Shown piece by piece: positions 45,626 to 54,735 of a stretch of 64,000 nt of DNA. The position numbers were made by a program, and so were the translations under genes. Numbering within the stretch: position 1 is the first letter of the stretch; each line of letters opens with the position of its first letter. Source of the stretch: Sinomonas humi (GTDB taxonomy: Bacteria; Actinomycetota; Actinomycetes; Actinomycetales; Micrococcaceae); NCBI RefSeq assembly GCF_000802235.1, contig NZ_JTDL01000149.1:1-64000 (forward strand), read 5' to 3'. The notes beneath the pieces were generated by a model. It ran no database searches and was not told the DNA's origin. It saw nothing but the letters and a program-made list of their open reading frames with translations.

Positions 45626-46266
45626 CGCGCGCGACCTGACGGATTCCAGACGACTGAAACCTTTGCCTTGTTGGCTTGTGCTCCCAGCAGCTGGGGCAGC
45701 TTCTCGGCCTCGACAAGCACATGGACGAGCGTTTCCCTGGGGCCTCCGAGACCTGAAGCAGCGGTCTGCACATGGGCAATCTCTGCAGCGGGAATGATGA
45801 GGCGAGGCTCGGCGAATCCGTTTCGCCCGTCCGGCAAGGCAATCCAGATATCCACGCGCGTGCCTGCCACTGCCTCTGCCGGAAGCGGCTCTTGGAGGCT
45901 GATGGAGACAGGACTCCGGCCGAGGGAGTCTGCTGATCCCAGACTGGACGCCGGGACAAGATCGCCCTTGGACACTCTTTGGACCGCGACCCGTCCGGTC
46001 TGGACGCTTCCCTCCGTCAAATAGCGAGAAGCCACTGCGCCAAGCTTCACCTCGACGGGCATGAGCAGTTCCAGACTCACGGACTGGCCCACGGGAATGT
46101 CGTCCTTGGCTGCGTAGACCACGATGCTCGTCTCTGCGGCCTTCACCAGGCCAACGACGCCGGCCATCGAGGCGAGGACCAGAAGGACGCCGAGAAGAAG
46201 TCTCGGATCCTTCCATGAGGGCCTGCGCAATCTCAGTCCCGACGACGGCGTTCCAGCAGCATTCAT
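45622..46266 (-). CDS. SAF-domain membrane protein, CpaB/RcpC-like
   Basis: This 214-residue protein has one N-terminal membrane helix (about 22-45; DPRLLLGVLLVLASMAGVVGLVKAAE) and then an exported SAF domain (about 48-110; VVYAAKDDIPVGQSVSLELLMPVEV, KGDLVPASSLG). This is the layout of CpaB/RcpC pilus-assembly proteins, although the C-terminal half is shorter than in classical CpaB. The ATG at 46266 sits 6 bases after GGGGGAG. It is co-transcribed with the CpaE-like ATPase and diverges from the BldC-like regulator. Other SAF proteins bind peptidoglycan or sugars, so a wall role is possible. Confidence 0.78.
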   Translation of the reverse strand: MNAAGTPSSGLRLRRPSWKDPRLLLGVLLVLASMAGVVGLVKAAETSIVVYAAKDDIPVGQSVSLELLMPVEVKLGAVASRYLTEGSVQTGRVAVQRVSKGDLVPASSLGSADSLGRSPVSISLQEPLPAEAVAGTRVDIWIALPDGRNGFAEPRLIIPAAEIAHVQTAASGLGGPRETLVHVLVEAEKLPQLLGAQANKAKVSVVWNPSGRAR

Positions 46267-46421
46267 GCGGCGCTCCCCCAAAACAGCATGCTCAAGAGGC
46301 CGATACCGGCTCCGGAGACCATGGTGCAGCTGAAGGCTTGGAGAGCCTACATAGAGGGTCAAATCACGCCAAACGAGGGGCATATCGGTCAAAACGCGTC
46401 CCAGCATGACAGGATTGCCAT
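46267..46421. promoter_or_regulatory. Divergent spacer with 10-bp-phased CAAA repeats
   Basis: Three related elements lie on one face of the helix: TCAAAT at 46359, CCAAAC at 46369 and TCAAAA at 46389. They are in the same orientation at multiples of 10 bp. The spacer separates the SAF/CpaE pair from the BldC-like gene. A related array is found before the LysM gene (47312-47346). This is the direct-repeat form of site bound by BldC-type MerR-like proteins. Confidence 0.5.
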
Positions 46422-46646
46422 ATGCCCCGTTTCCTCACTCTCGCCGACGTCTGCGAACAACTGCAGATCAGCTCCGCTCAGGCCTACGCATTGGTCCGCG
46501 GTGGGGAGCTCAAGGCGATTCAGGTCGGCGGACGTGGCCAGTGGAGGGTCGAAGAGGTCAAGCTCGAGGAGTACATCCAAGAGAGCTATGCGAAGACCGA
46601 GCGGATGGTCGCCGACCAGCGCGACTCTCGCTCGCCACGTCCCTGA
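46422..46646 (+). CDS. BldC-like MerR-type HTH DNA-binding protein
   Basis: A 74-residue protein with one excisionase/MerR-like winged helix-turn-helix. FLTLADVCEQLQISSAQAYALVRGGELKAIQVGGRGQWRVEEVKLEEYI (residues 4-52) gives the two HTH helices and the wing. The size and fold match BldC-type small regulators and mobile-element excisionases. With no integrase nearby, a regulator is more likely. The ATG is preceded by AGGA at 8 bases. It diverges from the SAF/CpaE operon and could control both that operon and itself. Confidence 0.85.
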   Translation: MPRFLTLADVCEQLQISSAQAYALVRGGELKAIQVGGRGQWRVEEVKLEEYIQESYAKTERMVADQRDSRSPRP

Positions 46647-46664
46647 GTCACCGGCTTCCGGGCC

Positions 46665-47216
46665 TCACAGCTGCGAAACCACTGCGACGAGCGAGTCCAG
46701 CGGAACAAGCGTGCTACTGCGCCTACCCCTTCGTGACCCATTTTCACCGAGAGTGACGAGCTCGAAATAGTCGCGCCCCACCAGGTCGATCAGGCCGCGC
46801 TCGGCGAGTGGCTCGCCGGAGAACGTATCCAGATGACAGGCGACGCATGAGCGGTCCCGAGCGAGCGCCCTGAGAGCGGACCGGATGCTGAGCGAGCGGC
46901 GGACCAGCGAGGCTTCCCCTACCGATTCCCGGCCAACTCCCCTCACCGCCGCAACTCCCCGCATCGGTATGAGAACGCTGCGATGCACCTCTTCGACCAC
47001 GCACCATTCGTCGGCCAGCTCTACGATCCGACCCCGGAACCGGATGCCGCCGCGAAGGACGAATTCCACGTGCCCGGACTGCGCCCTGAGGCGGTTAGCC
47101 AGAGGGATTGCTCCCTGCTCGGCTCGCACCAGCTCGTTCACGCCGGACTCGAAAGCCACAACTTGGGCCGCAGTTACTTGTGCTTCCAGGTCATCAAAAA
47201 GCCTCCCCCAACGCAT
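46665..47216 (-). CDS. Unknown protein with beta-barrel-like N-terminus
   Basis: I do not recognise this 183-residue protein. Residues 1-45 are helical ([26 protein letters not shown]). Residues 48-90 form short strands ([29 protein letters not shown]...[13 protein letters not shown]), a pattern like an SH3/Sm-like small barrel. [37 protein letters not shown] follows in the C-terminal half. It has no signal or membrane segment. The two Cys of SCVACH might bind metal, but two further ligands are not obvious. It sits between the BldC-like gene and the LysM gene and diverges from the latter. Confidence 0.7.
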   Translation of the reverse strand: MRWGRLFDDLEAQVTAAQVVAFESGVNELVRAEQGAIPLANRLRAQSGHVEFVLRGGIRFRGRIVELADEWCVVEEVHRSVLIPMRGVAAVRGVGRESVGEASLVRRSLSIRSALRALARDRSCVACHLDTFSGEPLAERGLIDLVGRDYFELVTLGENGSRRGRRSSTLVPLDSLVAVVSQL

Positions 47217-47387
47217 GGGCTCACCCTAGGGAGCGCGGGCCTGCGGAGCAATCGCTCGAGCCGTGGCAGTGGACACTGCTTGTCACGCATGGTCAGACTG
47301 TCTCCAACAAGTCAGAAGACACCAAACGATGCCAAACAGCATCAAGTGTCACTTTCACTGAATAAGGCGGAATGTTGGAGGACAGCC
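47217..47387. promoter_or_regulatory. Divergent spacer with phased YCAAA repeats
   Basis: Four same-direction elements at exact 10-bp steps occur here: TCAGA (47312), CCAAAC (47322), CCAAAC (47332) and TCAAG (47342). The central pair forms ACCAAACGAT-GCCAAACAGC. CCAAACGA also occurs at 46369 before the BldC-like gene. A likely promoter for the LysM gene lies just after the array. The start GTG at 47388 has GGAGGA at 5 bases. Confidence 0.5.
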
Positions 47388-48122
47388 GTGGAGTCAGCAA
47401 AAGCGCAAGCAGTGAACGACGCGGTGGTGGCCGGCCTCGTCCTCGTGGCCGGGATCATCCTCGCAGCTTCGGGCCACGCCATCGCTTCGACCGCAAGCCC
47501 TTCGAATGCCGAAGCGTTGGTCGGACTAGGTGCAAGCGCTCTCGGCTTGGTCATCCTGGCATGGTGGCTTCTCGCCATGACGCTCTCGGTGACCGCCGCC
47601 CTATTGCACGCGGCCGGACGTCAAGGCGCGGCTCGGTGGACTGGAGCGGCGGCTCCCCCGTTCATGCGGCGACTGGCGTTGGCCGTCCTTGGGGTGACTC
47701 TCGCCATCGGTCCTACGGCCTACGCAGCTGAGCCGCCTCTCGATCCGGCATGGCAGGCCAGCGCCCCGATCGAAACTTCCCCCGTCCACGTCGCTCCCTC
47801 GACTGCTCCACCCGAGGCTCGCACTGACGTTCCCAGGCCCGAATCGAACAGCTCGCCGGAGGCATGGGCGCCGAGCGTCGAGCCTGTGTCACCCGGTCCT
47901 CTGGCGCGCCCCGAGCTACGGACGACGGCGCACCCTCCTTCCGCCGTCGAAGTGCGCCCGGGCGACTCGCTCTGGAGCATCGCAGCCCGTCATCTGGGAC
48001 CGGGAGCTGGCGCCGTCGAGGTGGCCGCGACTTGGCCCCGGTGGTTCGAGGCGAACCGGGACGTGATCGGTGATGATCCGAACGTCCTGCGCCCGGGTCA
48101 GCTGCTTATGCCACCACATTAA
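47388..48122 (+). CDS. LysM-domain membrane-anchored protein
   Basis: The 244-residue protein has hydrophobic segments at about 10-33, 42-65 and 90-107, then a long Pro/Ala/Glu-rich linker outside the membrane and a C-terminal LysM domain (about 187-243; [45 protein letters not shown]). The LysM should bind peptidoglycan. The GTG at 47388 has GGAGGA five bases upstream; earlier in-frame codons lie in the regulatory spacer. In its layout it resembles other actinobacterial LysM proteins encoded near secA. It is followed by the Rv3235-family gene. Confidence 0.83.
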   Translation: MESAKAQAVNDAVVAGLVLVAGIILAASGHAIASTASPSNAEALVGLGASALGLVILAWWLLAMTLSVTAALLHAAGRQGAARWTGAAAPPFMRRLALAVLGVTLAIGPTAYAAEPPLDPAWQASAPIETSPVHVAPSTAPPEARTDVPRPESNSSPEAWAPSVEPVSPGPLARPELRTTAHPPSAVEVRPGDSLWSIAARHLGPGAGAVEVAATWPRWFEANRDVIGDDPNVLRPGQLLMPPH

Positions 48123-48174
48123 TGCGCCCAACAGCCTCCAGCCGCCATAGCCACCCGACAACGAAGGAATCATG

Positions 48175-48666
48175 ATGACCCAAGACGTACCGCGGCTCCC
48201 TGCGGGAATCACCGCACTCCCCCAGACTGCCGTAGGGATCGACGGGACTTCAGCCCTCGCAGCTTTGCCCGTCCCCCTAGCTCCGCGCGCCCTCCATGCG
48301 GCCGGCTCAAGCGCCGAACGCCACTCCGTCGAACAGCTCGCGGCGCGCATCACGGGTGCGGCCGTCGAAGTCCTCGCTGGGCAGCGTCCAGTCGCGCAGC
48401 TTGCGCCTTGGCTCCCACGCGACTTGCTGGCGAGACTCCAGCTGCGTGCGAATCTCGGCCGGATGGATTCAGCGCCAACCCCGTCCCGGTCCGCACGAGC
48501 CCACCGGGCCTCGACCGTGACCTCGGCTCGCGCCACGCTCGTGTCACCCGGCGTCTATGAGGCCTCGGCTGTCGTCTCGGACCGGCTGCGAAGCCGCGCC
48601 GTCGCCCTCCGGCTCGAAAACGTCCGCGGGAGCGGGTGGCGTGTCACCGCTCTCGAAATCGGTTGA
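48175..48666 (+). CDS. Rv3235-family protein
   Basis: This 163-residue cytosolic protein matches the small actinobacterial family named after Rv3235 and found close to secA. HSVEQLAARITGAAVEVLAGQRPVAQLAPWLPRDLLARLQLRA (about 48-90) is the helical core. YEASAVVSDRLRSRAVALRLENVRGSGWRVTALEIG forms the C-terminal strands. The fold resembles the SnoaL/NTF2-like arrangement, and no activity is known. The second of two adjacent ATGs (48172 and 48175) is better spaced from AAGGA. Its stop lies one base from the secA stop, with the two genes convergent. Confidence 0.8.
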   Translation: MTQDVPRLPAGITALPQTAVGIDGTSALAALPVPLAPRALHAAGSSAERHSVEQLAARITGAAVEVLAGQRPVAQLAPWLPRDLLARLQLRANLGRMDSAPTPSRSARAHRASTVTSARATLVSPGVYEASAVVSDRLRSRAVALRLENVRGSGWRVTALEIG

Positions 48667-48667
48667 A

Positions 48668-51394
48668 TCAGCGGCGGCGGTTCTTTGCCCGCCTAGGCGC
48701 CTGCTGGCCGGACGCCGGTCCGATGGCACCTGACCGGTTGCCACGCGAGCCGTTCTGAGAGGCCTTCGCTGACCGTGCCTGCTCGACGTGGGTTTCGGTG
48801 GAGCCGTCCTCGGCGGGCGCACTGTACTGGAGCTGGGCGGGGCGTTCCGGCGCCTCGACCCCCGACGCCTGTGCCTGCGCGCCCTCGGGAACTGCCTGTG
48901 CGGCCTGGACCTCGAGGTTGTACAGGAAGCTCACGGACTCCTCGCGGATGCCCTCCATCATCGTCTGGAACATCGCGAAGCCCTCGCGCTGGTACTCGAC
49001 GAGCGGATCACGCTGAGCCATGGCGCGGAGCCCGATGCCCTCCTTGAGATAATCCATCTCGTAGAGGTGCTCCTGCCACTTCCGGCCGATGACGGACAGG
49101 ACAACGCGCCGCTCGAGCTCGCGCATGTTGTCCGAGCCCACCTCCTGCTCGCGCCGCTGGTAGACCAGCTTGGCGTCCGAGAGGATCTCCTCCTTGAGCA
49201 TCTCGACGGTCACGCGAGCCTTGCCGCCCGCCTCCTCGATGATGTCCTGCGGCGTGATCGTCACCGGATAGAGGGTGCGGAGATTGTTCCAGAGGCCGTG
49301 GAAATCCCAGTCATCACCGTTGCCCTCCGCGGTCGAGGATTCGATCATCGCGGTGAGGGTGTCCTCAATGAAGAACTGGACCTTTTCGTGCAGGTCGTCG
49401 CCTTCAAGGATCCGGCGGCGGTCGCCGTAGATCGCTTCGCGCTGACGGTTCAGGACGTCGTCGTACTTGAGGACGTTCTTGCGCTGTTCGGCGTTTCGGC
49501 CCTCGACCTGCGCCTGCGCCGACTGGATCGCGCGCGAAACGAGCTTGGACTCGAGTGGCGTGTCGTCGGGGAGGCTGCTCGCCATGAGGCGTTCGGCGCC
49601 GCCAGTGCCAAACAGACGCATGAGGTCATCGGTGAGCGAAAGATAGAAGCGAGACTCCCCCGGATCGCCCTGACGGCCGGAACGCCCTCGAAGCTGGTTG
49701 TCAATACGCCGAGACTCGTGCCTCTCGGTGCCGAGGACGTAGAGTCCACCGAGCTCAAGGACTTCGTCGTGCTCCTCCTTGACAGCCTTCTGAGCCTCTT
49801 CTAGCGCCCCAGGCCACGCAGTCTCGTAGGCCTCCGAGTCCTCCTCGGGATCGAGTCCGCGAGAGGCCAACTCCGCAACGGCCATGAATTCGGCGTTGCC
49901 GCCGAGCATGATGTCCGTGCCTCGGCCGGCCATATTGGTCGCGACGGTCACAGCCCCTTTGCGCCCGGCCTGGGCGACGATCGCCGCTTCGCGAGCATGG
50001 TTCTTTGCGTTGAGCACTTCATGGCGCACACCGGCCTTGGCCAGAGCCTGTGAGAGGTACTCGCTCTTCTCCACGCTCGTCGTGCCGACAAGGACCGGCT
50101 GGCCCTTCGCGTTGCGGCGCGAGATGTCCTTCACGACCGCGTCGAACTTCACTACCTCGTTCTTGTAGACGAGGTCAGACTGGTCGACGCGTGCCATCGG
50201 CTTGTTCGTCGGAATCGGCACGACGCCGAGCTTGTAAGTGCTCATGAACTCGGCTGCCTCAGTCTCAGCAGTACCGGTCATGCCTGAGAGCTTCTCGTAG
50301 AGGCGGAAGTAGTTCTGGAGCGTGATCGTAGCGAGAGTCTGGTTCTCGGCCTTGATCTCGACGCCCTCCTTGGCCTCGATGGCCTGGTGCATGCCCTCGT
50401 TGTACCGGCGCCCCGGGAGGATGCGACCCGTGTGCTCGTCAACGATGAGGACCTCGCCGTCGAGGACGACATAGTCCTTGTCCCGCTTGAAGAGTTCCTT
50501 CGCCTTGATGGCGTTGTTGAGGAAGCCGATCAGGGGGGTGTTCGCCGACTCGTAGAGATTGTGGATGCCGAGGTAGTCCTCGACCTTCTCGATGCCGGGC
50601 TCGAGGACGCCGACCGTCCGCTTCTTCTCGTCGACCTCGTAGTCTCCGTCGTCGGAAAGGCGCAGCGCGACCTTGGCGAATTCCGAGTACCACCGGTTCG
50701 CATCACCCTGCGCGGGCCCGGAAATGATGAGCGGGGTCCGAGCCTCGTCGATCAAGATCGAGTCGACCTCATCGACGATAGCGAAATGGTGTCCACGCTG
50801 GACGAGCTCGTTCTTGTCCCACGCCATGTTGTCGCGCAGGTAATCGAAGCCGAACTCGTTGTTGGTCCCGTACGTGATCTCGGCTTCGTACTGCTTCCGG
50901 CGCGCTGCCGGGTCCATGTTTGCCAGGATGCAGCCGCTCGAGACGCCTAGGAAGCGGTAGACGCGCCCCATGAGCTCAGACTGATACTCGGCGAGGTAGT
51001 CGTTGACTGTGACCACGTGGACGCCCTTGCCGGTGAGCGCGTTGAGGTAAGCGGGAGCCGTCGCTACGAGGGTCTTGCCTTCACCGGTCTTCATCTCGGC
51101 GATGTTGCCGAGGTGCAGAGCTGCGCCGCCCATGAGCTGGACATCGAAATGCCGCATTCCCAACGTACGGCCGGCAGCCTCCCGCACCGCTGCGAATGCC
51201 TCAGGAATGAGGTCGTCGAGCTTTTCGCCGTCCTCATAGCGTGCCTTGAGCCGATCGGTCTCCTCCCGGAGTTCGGCATCCGTGAATCCCTTGAACTCTT
51301 CCTCGAGAGCGTTGGTCGCGTCAACGTAGACGCGAAGCTGCTTCAGGATCCGGCGGTCGCCGCTCCGGAGGAGTTTCTCGAGAAGGTTTGCCAC
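48668..51394 (-). CDS. secA: Preprotein translocase ATPase SecA
   Basis: SecA drives protein export through SecYEG. The 908-residue protein shows the N-terminal NBD1 ([30 protein letters not shown], Walker [22 protein letters not shown], Walker B), the preprotein cross-linking region, NBD2 ([24 protein letters not shown]) and the scaffold/wing domains. The C-terminus is a basic linker (PRRAKNRRR) without the Cys-rich zinc domain; this also holds for mycobacterial SecA1. The start is GTG at 51394 behind AAGGGAG. Confidence 0.97.
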   Translation of the reverse strand: MANLLEKLLRSGDRRILKQLRVYVDATNALEEEFKGFTDAELREETDRLKARYEDGEKLDDLIPEAFAAVREAAGRTLGMRHFDVQLMGGAALHLGNIAEMKTGEGKTLVATAPAYLNALTGKGVHVVTVNDYLAEYQSELMGRVYRFLGVSSGCILANMDPAARRKQYEAEITYGTNNEFGFDYLRDNMAWDKNELVQRGHHFAIVDEVDSILIDEARTPLIISGPAQGDANRWYSEFAKVALRLSDDGDYEVDEKKRTVGVLEPGIEKVEDYLGIHNLYESANTPLIGFLNNAIKAKELFKRDKDYVVLDGEVLIVDEHTGRILPGRRYNEGMHQAIEAKEGVEIKAENQTLATITLQNYFRLYEKLSGMTGTAETEAAEFMSTYKLGVVPIPTNKPMARVDQSDLVYKNEVVKFDAVVKDISRRNAKGQPVLVGTTSVEKSEYLSQALAKAGVRHEVLNAKNHAREAAIVAQAGRKGAVTVATNMAGRGTDIMLGGNAEFMAVAELASRGLDPEEDSEAYETAWPGALEEAQKAVKEEHDEVLELGGLYVLGTERHESRRIDNQLRGRSGRQGDPGESRFYLSLTDDLMRLFGTGGAERLMASSLPDDTPLESKLVSRAIQSAQAQVEGRNAEQRKNVLKYDDVLNRQREAIYGDRRRILEGDDLHEKVQFFIEDTLTAMIESSTAEGNGDDWDFHGLWNNLRTLYPVTITPQDIIEEAGGKARVTVEMLKEEILSDAKLVYQRREQEVGSDNMRELERRVVLSVIGRKWQEHLYEMDYLKEGIGLRAMAQRDPLVEYQREGFAMFQTMMEGIREESVSFLYNLEVQAAQAVPEGAQAQASGVEAPERPAQLQYSAPAEDGSTETHVEQARSAKASQNGSRGNRSGAIGPASGQQAPRRAKNRRR

Positions 51395-51424
51395 GTGGCT
51401 TTCGCTCCCTTGTCAATGGCGTGA

Positions 51425-51449
51425 GCCCGCAACGCCGTGTATTGCGGGC
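51425..51449. terminator. Small hairpin between ycaQ-like gene and secA
   Basis: GCCCGCAA (51425-51432) pairs with TTGCGGGC (51442-51449) over a 9-base loop. On the minus strand it lies just after the YcaQ-like stop and before the secA start. The T-run (GGCTTTTAG) is on the opposite strand, so on the minus strand it may be a leader hairpin instead of a terminator. Confidence 0.45.
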
Positions 51450-51454
51450 GGCTT

Positions 51455-52792
51455 TTAGTCTACGGGAGACACGCGTAGGGGCGTATCCGGGTTCCCCACT
51501 GCCCGAACCTCAACGGGCTGGGCAGCCCTTTCCCTCGCCTCGAATGCCTGTTCTTCGAGCGGCTTCACCTCAAGGGCCTGAGCTACTGCCGCTGCCAGGC
51601 TTCCCTCGTCGCCGACCACGATGTCCGACAGTTGGAGCCAATCGGCAAGGAGGCGCAACTCCTGCGCGAGTTCGACGGCAGTCTCTGCGGGGGCGTCTGC
51701 CTCGCCATGGACGGCGTGGACGAGGAGGGCTCCGCCTGCACGATCGGCTTTCAGATCGACCCTCGCCACCATCGTCTCGCCAAGCAGGAACGGCAGCACG
51801 TAGTAGCCGTATCTTCGGCGCTCGGCGGGCGTGTAGATCTCAATCCGGTAGTGAAAGCCGTAGAGCTTCTCGAGCCGTCGTCGTTCGAATACAAGCGAAT
51901 CGAATGGGCTCAGAAGCGCTCTTGCCCCAGCACTCCTCGGGACACTCGCCGCGGCGTCCTTGAACAGCCGATCGCCCCAGCCGTGAACCTGCACTGGTTC
52001 CGCCTCGCCCCTGCGCACAAGTTCCGCGAGCGCCACCTCGGTGGCCTTCACAGGAAGGCGAAAGTAATCGGCGAAGCACCGGACCGTACCGATGCCGTGG
52101 GCCCGGAGCGCGGCGCGAGTCAAGACGAGTGCCGCCTCGTGCCGATCGAGACCCGCGCTCGTCTCGGCCTCGGGCGAGGTCGCCCGAGCCACGGGTGGCA
52201 TGACCGCGGCGGTGAGCGCGTAGCGCCGCTCGAACGACGCCGTTCGGCCGGCCGAGCTCACGACGCCCTGCTCGAACAGGTGGCTGACTACGCGCTTGAC
52301 GGCGTTCCAGTTCCAGCCCCAGTTGTCGGTACGCCGTTCCTCGACGTGTCCGAGGCGCTGCGTGAGCTGGGCGGCTGTGAGCGGGCGGCTCGATGCCAAT
52401 GTGCTCAGAATCCGTTCCGTCAATTCGTCGCGCACTCCGGGGTCGAGGCGGGATGCGCCCACCCAGTCGCGCTTCTGCCAGAGTCTGAGCGCCTCGAAGT
52501 GTTCTGGCTTGATGAAGCTCGCCTCGTGCGCCCAGTACTCCACCATTCTTCTGGGGCTCTGCGACGACAGGCGGTCGAGACTCTCTCGGTCGTATGGACC
52601 GAGCCTTGAGAAGAACGGCAGGTAGTGGCTGCGTACGAGGACGTTCACGGAATCGATCTGAACCAGCTGGAGCCTGTCAAAGGTCCGGCCCAAGGCCCTC
52701 GCCGTGGCGGGGGCCTTGGGCCGTGGTCCTGAAAGTCCTTGTGCCGAGAGGGCGATGCGTCGGCCCTGCGAAAGGCTCAGGCCACCGCCCAT
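51455..52792 (-). CDS. YcaQ/AlkX-type winged-helix DNA glycosylase
   Basis: A 445-residue HTH_42-family protein. LSLSQGRRIALSAQGL starts the first winged-helix region. RLQLVQIDSVNVLVRSHYLPFFSRLG contains the catalytic-loop motif Q-I-D, the QxD form of YcaQ/AlkX. WAHEASFI, GHVEERRTDNWGWNWNAVKRV and LLSPFDSLVFERRRLEKLYGFHYRIEIYTPAERRRYGYYVLPFLLG are typical of the family. E. coli YcaQ removes alkylated and crosslinked bases. I chose the ATG at 52792 because AAAGGAGA is 6 bases upstream. The gene lies between hpf and secA, where mycobacteria have none. Confidence 0.88.
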   Translation of the reverse strand: MGGGLSLSQGRRIALSAQGLSGPRPKAPATARALGRTFDRLQLVQIDSVNVLVRSHYLPFFSRLGPYDRESLDRLSSQSPRRMVEYWAHEASFIKPEHFEALRLWQKRDWVGASRLDPGVRDELTERILSTLASSRPLTAAQLTQRLGHVEERRTDNWGWNWNAVKRVVSHLFEQGVVSSAGRTASFERRYALTAAVMPPVARATSPEAETSAGLDRHEAALVLTRAALRAHGIGTVRCFADYFRLPVKATEVALAELVRRGEAEPVQVHGWGDRLFKDAAASVPRSAGARALLSPFDSLVFERRRLEKLYGFHYRIEIYTPAERRRYGYYVLPFLLGETMVARVDLKADRAGGALLVHAVHGEADAPAETAVELAQELRLLADWLQLSDIVVGDEGSLAAAVAQALEVKPLEEQAFEARERAAQPVEVRAVGNPDTPLRVSPVD

Positions 52793-52811
52793 CGGCTCTC
52801 CTTTCGCACCG

Positions 52812-53543
52812 TCAGTGGACGACCGCTCCTTCATCGTCAGAACGGTAGGCAAGGATGCGGTCCTCGACCGCGGCCTTGCCCGGCTCGCACGCCTGATCGA
52901 GGCTGATCACGCCGTAAGTCCACCCCCGACGACGGTACACGACAGAAGGCGTGTTGGTTTCGGCATCGATGAACAAGTAGAAGTCGTGTCCGACAAGCTC
53001 CATGTTGTCAACCGCGTCATCGAGGGTCAGCGTCGCCGCAGGGAAGACCTTACGGCGGATCAGAACGGGCGAGTTGCCTGCTGGGATATCGTTCTCCACC
53101 TCATAGGGCGACTGGCCATCGGACTCGGATTGATGGTCCTGGGTCTGAAGGGGCTCTCCAGCATAAATAGGGATGCTCCCACTGACCACGGGAAGCGATG
53201 CCGTTGCCGTCTTCACGGCCACCGGCGTGTGCTTGCCGTGGTGCACCTTGCGCCTGTCCTTCACCCGCCTTAAACGTTCAAGGAGCTTTCCGTAGGCAAG
53301 GTCGAAGGCCGCGAACTTGTCGGGGGCTGTCGCCTCGGCCCGGATCACCGGACCGCGCCCCGTGACCGTAAGTTCAACGGTCAGCTGATCGCCCCCTGAT
53401 CGGGCACTCGTCTGCTTCGAGCACTTTGCATCGACGCGTTGCACCTTGTCGGCGAGGTTCTCGATCTTCTCGAGCTTCTCGGTGGCGTACTCGCGGAACC
53501 GGTCCGACACAGTCAGGTTGCGCCCGCTGATCTTGAACTCCAT
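52812..53543 (-). CDS. hpf: Long-form ribosome hibernation promoting factor HPF
   Basis: Long HPF dimerises 70S ribosomes into inactive 100S particles in stationary phase. The 243-residue protein has the N-terminal S30AE domain (MEFKISGRNLTVSDRFREYATEKLEKIENL; VELTVTGRGPVIRAEATAPDKFAAFDLAYGKLLERLRRVKDRRK), a variable linker and the C-terminal dimerisation domain (VRRKVFPAATLTLDDAVDNMELVGHDFYLFIDAETNTPSVVYRRRGWTYGVI). The ATG follows GGAGGG. The gene sits between comF and secA as in other actinobacteria. Confidence 0.95.
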   Translation of the reverse strand: MEFKISGRNLTVSDRFREYATEKLEKIENLADKVQRVDAKCSKQTSARSGGDQLTVELTVTGRGPVIRAEATAPDKFAAFDLAYGKLLERLRRVKDRRKVHHGKHTPVAVKTATASLPVVSGSIPIYAGEPLQTQDHQSESDGQSPYEVENDIPAGNSPVLIRRKVFPAATLTLDDAVDNMELVGHDFYLFIDAETNTPSVVYRRRGWTYGVISLDQACEPGKAAVEDRILAYRSDDEGAVVH

Positions 53544-53727
53544 GGTGCCCTCCAGAAGACTACTCGGTCAGCCCGACGGGGGCTCGTGGGGGCCGCTGCT
53601 TGACAGTCGAGCCCCTTTCCTGAGCCGCTATCGAGAGGTTCCCCTCAGCCTGGAACCTAGTACCGACGTTAGTTGATCGTCACCGTTTGCACACCCCTTC
53701 TTGCCCTGAAATTCACTTCATGTCCGC
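53544..53727. promoter_or_regulatory. hpf upstream region
   Basis: This 184-bp gap between comF and hpf, both on the minus strand, must hold the hpf promoter. I see the GGAGGG ribosome site at its edge, but no clear sigma-factor hexamer pair and no strong hairpin. Confidence 0.35.
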
Positions 53728-54633
53728 TCAGAGCACCAAAGGACCCGCTTGGCGGGGCGCTTCGGGCACCACGGCGACGACAACCGCGCCAAGCACGACT
53801 GCACCAATGTCCTCGAGAGCCCGCTTGGCCTCTCGAAGGGTAGCGCCCGTGGTGAGCACGTCGTCGACAATGACGACGCGCCGGCCCGTCAATCGGCCTG
53901 ACATGCGGCTCCTTCCGAGCGAAGCCACGGGCCAGAACCCGAGGTATCTCGCGCTGAGCGGAATCCGCACACAGAAACTCCCCGCGAGTCGCGCTCTTCG
54001 GTCCCTTCGTCCGAGGCCCTTCTGGCCTCCTCGCGAGGCGAATAGCGCCGTACTCGCCAGGCTCCGGAGGGTCGCTGCGAAACCCGCCCGGCGCCTCCCG
54101 AGAACGGGCGCAGGTCGCGCCCCGGGCGGCAGCAGGCTGTGCCGGGAGAGCCACCGCAGGAGTTCTTGGACCGGATCAAAACCCCTGCGGATGAAAGCCG
54201 CGCTGGTCGTGGGCACGGGCACCAGCCAGACTGCAGCGTGGGGGCGGGACTTGGGCAGCGCTGCCCTCAGGGCTCTGCCCAGGGCGGCCGCCAACTCGTC
54301 ACGGAGGGCCGGAGTCCCATGGCGTTTGAAGGCAAGCAATGCCTGCGCGAGCTCGCCCCGATACAGGCCCGCCGCCACCGCGGCGAGGAGGACGCCGCCG
54401 TCGTACTCAAGAAGTGCCGGGGCGAGCTCCTCGCACCGGGCGGGAACCGACGTCGCCCGCCGAAGGCTCCGCGCGCAATCCCCGCAGAGAACCGTGTCGG
54501 GGACGCGGCAGGCGGCGCATTCCACAGGCACGAGGAGCGAAAGGAGTGCCGAGCTGCCTCGTTCGGCGGCCGTCAGACACCGACGAAGGGCGCCGGCCAC
54601 GGGAGCGACGTGACGAGAGGGACTGCTCACCAC
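53728..54633 (-). CDS. comF: ComF-family phosphoribosyltransferase
   Basis: This 301-residue ComF-like protein has an N-terminal zinc-type motif (VECAACRVPDTVLCGDCARSL, about residues 36-56). A type I phosphoribosyltransferase domain follows, with the PRPP loop RVVIVDDVLTTGATLREA near residue 260. ComF proteins take part in DNA uptake in competent bacteria, but in actinobacteria the function is unclear. The start is uncertain: I took the GTG at 54633, while a TTG at 54735 right after lpqB would add 34 residues. It follows lpqB on the same strand, as in mycobacteria (Rv3242c). Confidence 0.83.
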   Translation of the reverse strand: MVSSPSRHVAPVAGALRRCLTAAERGSSALLSLLVPVECAACRVPDTVLCGDCARSLRRATSVPARCEELAPALLEYDGGVLLAAVAAGLYRGELAQALLAFKRHGTPALRDELAAALGRALRAALPKSRPHAAVWLVPVPTTSAAFIRRGFDPVQELLRWLSRHSLLPPGARPAPVLGRRRAGFAATLRSLASTALFASRGGQKGLGRRDRRARLAGSFCVRIPLSARYLGFWPVASLGRSRMSGRLTGRRVVIVDDVLTTGATLREAKRALEDIGAVVLGAVVVAVVPEAPRQAGPLVL

Positions 54634-54735
54634 CCCATGCTGCCCTGCGCGTGCCTTGAGCGGCCGCCGATCCAGGGACGATGTGGACGAAGCGCCTGAG
54701 CAGACTCGGTGGAGGAACAATCTGTGGAGGAACAA

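Noticed and set aside
46422-46646. Phage or plasmid excisionase
   Set aside because: The HTH fold fits excisionases, but no integrase, attachment repeats or phage genes are near, and its neighbours look chromosomal.
44273-48666. Tad pilus locus
   Set aside because: Only CpaE- and CpaB-like proteins are present. No TadA ATPase, TadB/C, prepilin or secretin-like gene is visible.
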